The position numbers were made by a program, and so were the translations under genes. Shown here one piece after another: positions 59,680 to 64,000 of a stretch of 64,000 nt of DNA (position 1 is its first letter; each line of letters opens with the position of its first letter). The stretch covers positions 496,001 to 560,000 of the forward strand of contig JAQOTA010000001.1 of NCBI GenBank assembly GCA_029532415.1, read 5' to 3'. Under the pieces are notes generated by a model that worked only from the letters and a program-made list of their open reading frames with translations, had not been told where the DNA came from and searched no databases. Source of the DNA: Marasmius tenuissimus. Lineage: Eukaryota > Basidiomycota > Agaricomycetes > Agaricales > Marasmiaceae.

Positions 59680-61536
59680 ATGTCAGCTGCAGTATCAGCC
59701 GCAATGAATCCTCTGCCTCCCGACGACACTGAGTCCGAGGTCAAAAGCGACTTGGAGGACCCCATCGCTGTGAAGGAATTCGTTCTTCCAGCACTCGGGG
59801 CGCTCAGTGATACAAAAGCACGCCAGGTAATTGCCGTGTACTTCTGTTACGAGGTTTCGCTGATACTTATATTTCACGTTGTAGATCATTGCTGACTTAC
59901 AGCACGCCATCGAAGCCCTCCAAACACAGAATAATGCACAACGCTCCAAGATCGTTGAACTCAGGGCGAAGGTAGTGGTGCTCAGTCGTCGTCGAAAAGG
60001 AAAGTCCAAGAAAGGCGAGAAGGCCCCCGAGAATGCGCCCTTCTCTATCGACGCTGTCACGCAACTCGGAAAGAAGTGGGTTGTTATGGAAGGAATGTGG
60101 ACCCATCCATCGGCCTTTTTGCAGTATCCCAACGACACCATGCCTCATCCTCAGTCACCGGAACAGTTTACCAGCGTAGAGGCTTATAATCTGGGAGCAG
60201 TCAAGCAGCTGCACGAGTTTTTGGGGACTGAGGAGGCTCGCCAGCATGCCGCTGAGTCATTGATGTTTCGGGACAAGGTGAGCTGTTATTCATAGCGCGC
60301 TGAGTCTTTCATACTCATACTTTGATCTAGTTCATGTCGGGCAGCAGTTCTCAGAAATCTACAACGCTGCTAAACCTCCGAAAGGCTGCTGGGCGGATCT
60401 TCGAGGGCGCCAGTGTCCCTGCCGGTCTTTGGGAGAACGACTCGTGGTCAGAGCGCGGGAAGAACGACATAATGCGCCAGTTGCGTTCTGCTCCCGAAGA
60501 TGCTCCTAATCGGGCTTCCAACCCCTTCTCCTCGTTCCTGTTTCCTGGCGGGAACTATAACATGGCTTTGGTATTTCACAGTACTTACGTCTGGAAGGTA
60601 CGTATGCCATTGCTTTCTTCAAGAGCTGCATATTCAACTCACGTTCGTGTAGGCAATGCGAGTGATTCTCTTCGGGGGCGCATCTCTCGGGGAAAATGCC
60701 AGTATTGTCCGTCAGAACCTCGTTGGGAATGCGTGGCAGGTCAGGCGAGTCACCTCCGCCTTCATCGCATTCACAGCCGTCATGGTGAGCATTCTATCCT
60801 TTTCCTCTCCGTTGGTTCTGACTACAAGGCGCCATTTCAGCTTCAGTTCATACTCAACGGTGACGACGCCCTAGCTCCAAAGGGTGCAAAGTCCAAGGTT
60901 GAATACTGGGATAACTATCGTTCCTTCCACCAGCTGGTTGAGACATCAATCACGTCGAATCCTTCATGGGCAACCGCCCTCTTCAGCTACCTTAATGTCC
61001 GTGTCTTCAAAGGCACTGTTAATCATACCGCCGAGCAAGAAGAGTCGCGTATGGGTGCAATCAACCAGGCAATGTTGGATTTGACCGTCGGTAAGTGACA
61101 ACACTCTCGTGTTCCTCTCCCATCATTGATAGCTGTCTGCAGGAGCTTCTTCACCCTCTACGAGCGCAGCTCCCCAAGAACACAACCAGCCGTCCATTTC
61201 TGCCACACAGCCCGCCATAGCAACTCCAATCGTTTCTTCCCCCCTGCAACCGGCCGTGGTTGAGACTCTGGTGGAGCCAGAGCCTCCCATCGCTGACGAA
61301 CCTCAGCTTGTACCCAATGAACCGGAGCCTGTCGTAGCTCCTAGCGCTCATACCCGTGGGCGTGGGGGTACTCGAGGTGGTGCCCGAGGTGATGCCCAAG
61401 GCAGTGCTTGTGGAGGTACTCGTCGTAGTGCTCGCAATACTACTGGTACAAAAGGCGATGGCGACGAGGAGGCAGATGAAGCTACTCCAACACCTGTCCC
61501 AGTTGCGAAGTCCAAACGTGGTAGAAAGAAAAACTA
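59680..61536 (+). CDS. Element-encoded accessory protein 2, unknown function
   Basis: The ATG at 59680 (MSAAVSAAMNPLPPDDTESE) is followed by about six exons. A short coil (AIEALQTQNNAQRSKIVELR) and a basic SRRRKGKSKKG stretch lie near the N-terminus. A predicted folded region of about 300 residues follows (GKKWVVMEGMWTHPSAFLQY, GASVPAGLWENDSWSERGKN, NPFSSFLFPGGNYNMALVFH, YWDNYRSFHQLVETS). The C-terminal ~140 residues are disordered, with RGGTRGGARG repeats (RGG-like, RNA/DNA-binding type) and a final KSKRGRKKN nuclear signal. The frame is open throughout. It lies downstream of and parallel to the transposase, 298 bp after its stop codon. It could be a transposition accessory, DNA-binding or chromatin-facing protein (inference). 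Confidence 0.7.
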
Positions 61537-61780
61537 GTTATTTGTTACATGTCTCCATCACAATGCCAATTTCTTGCTAGTATACGAATACATATACTCA
61601 ATAATATCATAGTCATTGATGTTATTTGTACTCGCGAACCTACCCTACTAGACCTTATAGACTGAATTATGTGTAATCACCGCCCATGATTGGATACACT
61701 CTGAGGAACAAGCTCATTGAGCTCTTGATCCTATATTCTGGGTTGAGGACACCTAGTTAAATAAAAGTGATTCACATAGG

Positions 61781-61905
61781 TAAATAAGGTCATATGGCCT
61801 AGTGGAAAAAAACGCCAACCGGATGGGGAACCTTGTAAGGCCAGGGCACCGCATCATAAGGTTGTGGGTTCGATCCCAGGGGTTCACAATGAATAAAAGC
61901 AGGTC
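61781..61905 (+). mobile_element. tRNA-like (SINE-type or tRNA-derived) segment inside the element
   Basis: It contains a perfect A-box consensus TGGCCTAGTGG (61795-61805) and a B-box GGTTCGATCCC (61867-61877), about 60 bp apart. The T stem around the B-box is only partly paired, so it is not a functional tRNA. It is either a tRNA-derived SINE remnant or a chance-preserved pol III promoter within the right subterminal region. Confidence 0.45.
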
Positions 61906-62129
61906 GTAAGAGACTGAGCTGGCAAGGCCGGCCCGTCCTTACGATAGCCATTTTGCCTGCCTTATGAGCGCCCCCACCGCTGCCCGACGCATTACGGTAA
62001 TACCATTTCCTAATAAGGCCTTAGGAGGCCGACCCTACCCGCCCCTTGCAATAAGTCCCTATTTATCGTAAGCACTTATATTCAATATCATCTTATCGAG
62101 CCTTACGGCCCTCATCAGCCCTTATCAAA

Positions 62130-62149
62130 CCGGCAGGATTTTTCCGACA
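62130..62149. repeat. Right terminal inverted repeat of the Plavaka-class element
   Basis: CCGGCAGGATTTTTCCGACA. It is the inverted counterpart of the left end at 51371-51390. Confidence 0.75.
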
Positions 62150-62689
62150 TGGGTCGGACGATGTGTGGATGTCGGCTACCGTATCTACTGCTGTGTTCAC
62201 GTTGACCTGTCGCCAGTTGATACTTGCTCTTGTTTGTGCTTGGTTATTGCTGTTCTTCTGTATGTCGCTGCGATTTTGAACTTTCCTTTCTTCCTCCACC
62301 TAAAATTATGGTCATGGGAGTCCGGTGAGTTGTAACCTACGCCCACCTCCCTCGACCCTGGCCTTTGACTCAACAGAAAATCAGTAACAAGTGGTGATGC
62401 ATGATGTCAACGAAGGGTAGGGTAGCAAAAAGCCTGGGCTAAACAAATGGAACGTACTTCTCTAGTGCGCAGCATCTGGAATCTTCGGATTGGTGCGGAT
62501 GCACCCGCAAAATCTACCCTACCGGAGGGTGCGGCAGAGTGATCGTCGCAATCACGTGCACTCGGCGAGAAGAACAAAGGGTCTTCGGACTTTCAATCTT
62601 TCAGGTCCGCCTCTTTGCCACCTCTTGTCTCCCTTGTACCCAGAAACAAACGTCCCTGCTCTTTCTTGCTCTCCTCCTAGAACCTACCG
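62150..62689 (+). other. Right flank: continuation of the duplicated Flo8-like 3' flank and MYND promoter
   Basis: Bases from 62150 (tgggtcggacgatgtgtgga, then tcggcta...) align with the 3' flank of the intact Flo8-like gene from about 45920 (tgggtttggaggatgtacgg, then cgtcggctgg). The match continues through a ttgctctcgtttgtg-like segment. Near 62540-62690 the sequence aligns with the promoter of the MYND gene (gcaatcacgtgca, tcggactttcaa). Neither of the two MITEs found at 46424-47354 is present here. Confidence 0.7.
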
Positions 62690-63080
62690 ATGTTGGACTC
62701 TGAGCCACCTCCCTTCATCTACGCTGAAGTCAATGCGTCCCACATAGCTGGTCTTTTTTGTTCTTATTGTTGAAGGCCACCGACAGCCTCAGCTGGGGAG
62801 AAACTTCAAGCATGCTCAGCATGTCAGCGAGTCTTTTATTGTGAGTAACTCAACTTCAAGTATTCACCTGGATCCTTTGACACGAAGTGTTTTCTCATGC
62901 TTAGGCGACGTCAATTGTCAGAAGAAAGACTGGAAGATCATCCACAAGACTGTTTGTAGTCGTCTCAAACAGGCGAACGAGGAAGACCGAAGGAATCAAC
63001 CACCACATCGTCTTAGCCGCCAACAATATGCAATGAAAAGTGTAAGGACATTCGGCAGTGGCTTTCGCAGCCTTGTTTAA
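62690..63080 (+). pseudogene. Decayed copy of the MYND gene
   Basis: The ATG at 62690 starts MLDSEPPPFIYAEVNASHIA, clearly related to the start of the gene at 47545. A TGA replaces a codon just after the first C-S-Y-C pair (about 62769-62771). Exon 2 (from about 62906) keeps NCQKKDWKIIHKTVC and LKQANEEDRRNQPP. The rest, including the second cysteine cluster and the whole MSS51_C-like part, is missing; the similarity ends near 63110. Confidence 0.8.
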
Positions 63081-63179
63081 TGCCTGATGATGCGGAATCT
63101 TTAGCAACTCCATGTTCAAATGTTTTCACAACAATCCTTCGAGAGACCATACGGCACCAGAACAAATGTCAGCTGTTTC

Positions 63180-63311
63180 TGACCGCTCATGAGTGCCAAA
63201 ATCACTCGTGAGCGGTCATGAGTGCTGTGAGCCTCGGGGCTACTCACAAGCGCATACGGGACACCTTTTTTTTCACGAGTGCTCGTGAGCACTGCAAGGC
63301 TCACAGTGCTC
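63180..63311. repeat. Nested foldback repeats
   Basis: 63180-63195 is the reverse complement of 63203-63218 with one mismatch (tgaccgctcatgagtg / cactcgtgagcggtca). 63220-63234 pairs with 63297-63311 with two mismatches. Between them lies a self-complementary cgagtgctcgtgagcac stretch. No terminal target duplication was seen. Confidence 0.6.
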
Positions 63312-63329
63312 GTGAACAAAACAGTTTTC

Positions 63330-64000
63330 TTGAGCTCACATGAACTACGCTGTTCTCATGTTTGCACATGAGCATGTCAGGAAGGAGTAAAAAAAAATAT
63401 TAATTCAGACACAAATTTCTACTATAGCTGGTATACAAGATGTAGTTAGGATACAAGAATACATATATTATATCGGTTACTGGTCTACACTCAGGTTCGT
63501 CATCGACACCCTCACCACACTCAGTTGATGGCCGCTGTAAGGTCTTCTTATCATGCAGCGCTGGATGAGTGGGTTTATCATGATCAGCGATGTCTTTCAG
63601 AATGAGAAGTCGCAAACTAAAACATACCTTTGATACCCGTGTATCCTTCCGAGGGCAAGTGAGAACACTAGTGGGCCAGTGATGAGACGGGACGAGATGG
63701 GAGTAGATGGACGCAATGGGAGTAGAGGGACGAGATGGGAGTAGAGGGGGGAGATGGGGGATGGAGGGGATTGGCGAAACTGCCAGGTATATATGGACGT
63801 TGAAGGTGGTCCGTGCGCCGCATGTCTAACCAAAATAAGTAATCTCAGCCAGCCAGCCTCATCATGACGTCGATGCACGGACCTCCATTGATGTCACGTT
63901 CTGTCGAGGTGCACGTCCCAACGTCCGGTTTGTGCTGTGTTCAACTCCAATTTCTGGGTGGTCCTGGCAAAAAAAAAGTCAGCTAAACAGTCAGAGGAGA
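63330..64000. other. Right edge of window, no supported gene apart from the minisatellite
   Basis: Short minus-strand frames (63400-63615, 63597-63878) carry no domain. Nothing else was seen. Confidence 0.4.
63680..63770 (+). repeat. G-rich imperfect minisatellite
   Basis: Imperfect direct copies of a unit like gggacgagatgggagtaga repeated about four times, ending in ggggggagatgggggatgg. The G strand could form stacked G structures. Confidence 0.55.

Larger units (their letters stand above)
51371..62149. mobile_element. Plavaka-class DNA transposon (10.8 kb) with transposase and two accessory genes
   Basis: The left end begins TGTCGGAAATTTATTGG (51371) and the right end is its imperfect reverse complement, ending ...TTTTTCCGACA (62149). 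The first 9 bases are identical and 14 of the first 20 match. Both subterminal regions (51390-51530 and 61920-62130) are unusually rich in short ctta/taag and ggcc motifs (cttataagggcc, ctcataagg, cctaataaggcc), as expected for transposase-binding repeats. Inside are an accessory gene (minus), a transposase gene (plus) and a second accessory gene (plus). The two flanks, 51207-51300 and 62150-62290, are adjacent segments of the duplicated Flo8-like 3' flank, which independently fixes the boundaries. No target-site duplication could be read. Plavaka elements are known from basidiomycetes. Confidence 0.85.

Overview
The window comes from a mushroom-forming basidiomycete (Agaricomycetes). The genes are cut by many short GT-AG introns, mostly 45-70 bp. 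The gene set is typical of these fungi: an HSF-type regulator, a LisH/LUFS Flo8-like regulator, MYND-finger proteins, a CAF16-type ABC ATPase, a DPP IV-type peptidase and a Plavaka-class DNA transposon. One tRNA-Leu(CAG) with a short intron was found.

Layout, left to right. 1-1174: the 5' part of a cysteine-rich, IBR-like protein (minus), cut by the window edge. 2504-3227: a small coiled-coil protein (plus). 4893-8084: an HSF-domain transcription factor (minus, 6 exons, 827 aa). 8085-12832: a gene-poor stretch with three diverged direct copies of one repeat. 12833-14023 (minus) and 14275-16231 (plus): a CAF16-like ABC ATPase and a MYND protein, divergent over 251 bp. 16567-17715: a glycine-rich, probably GPI-anchored surface protein. 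19902-24190 and 32842-35430: two paralogous multi-pass membrane proteins, both minus. They bracket three tandem plus-strand metallo-beta-lactamase hydrolases (27754-32609), and a hAT-type MITE lies just upstream of the first of these. 36950-40368: a type II membrane dipeptidyl aminopeptidase. 40487-40581: the tRNA. 42549-45838: a Flo8/SSBP-type LisH-LUFS regulator (904 aa). 47545-49149: a MYND/MSS51_C gene that appears broken. Two independent MITEs lie between the last two.

The most striking part is 50.6-63.1 kb. The neighbour pair [Flo8-like 3' end]-[MYND gene] is present a second time in decayed form, at 50.6-51.3 kb and 62.2-63.1 kb. A 10.8-kb Plavaka-class transposon (51371-62149, ends TGTCGGAAA...) has split that copy within what was the 3' flank of the Flo8-like gene. 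The element carries a transposase gene with one in-frame stop and two further multi-exon genes of unknown function, one on each side of the transposase. This three-gene composite is the best candidate for an undescribed system here.

The second candidate is the metallo-hydrolase triplet enclosed by two related membrane-protein genes. All exon boundaries were inferred by eye from splice sites and reading frames. No database search could be run, so family names rest on motif recognition.
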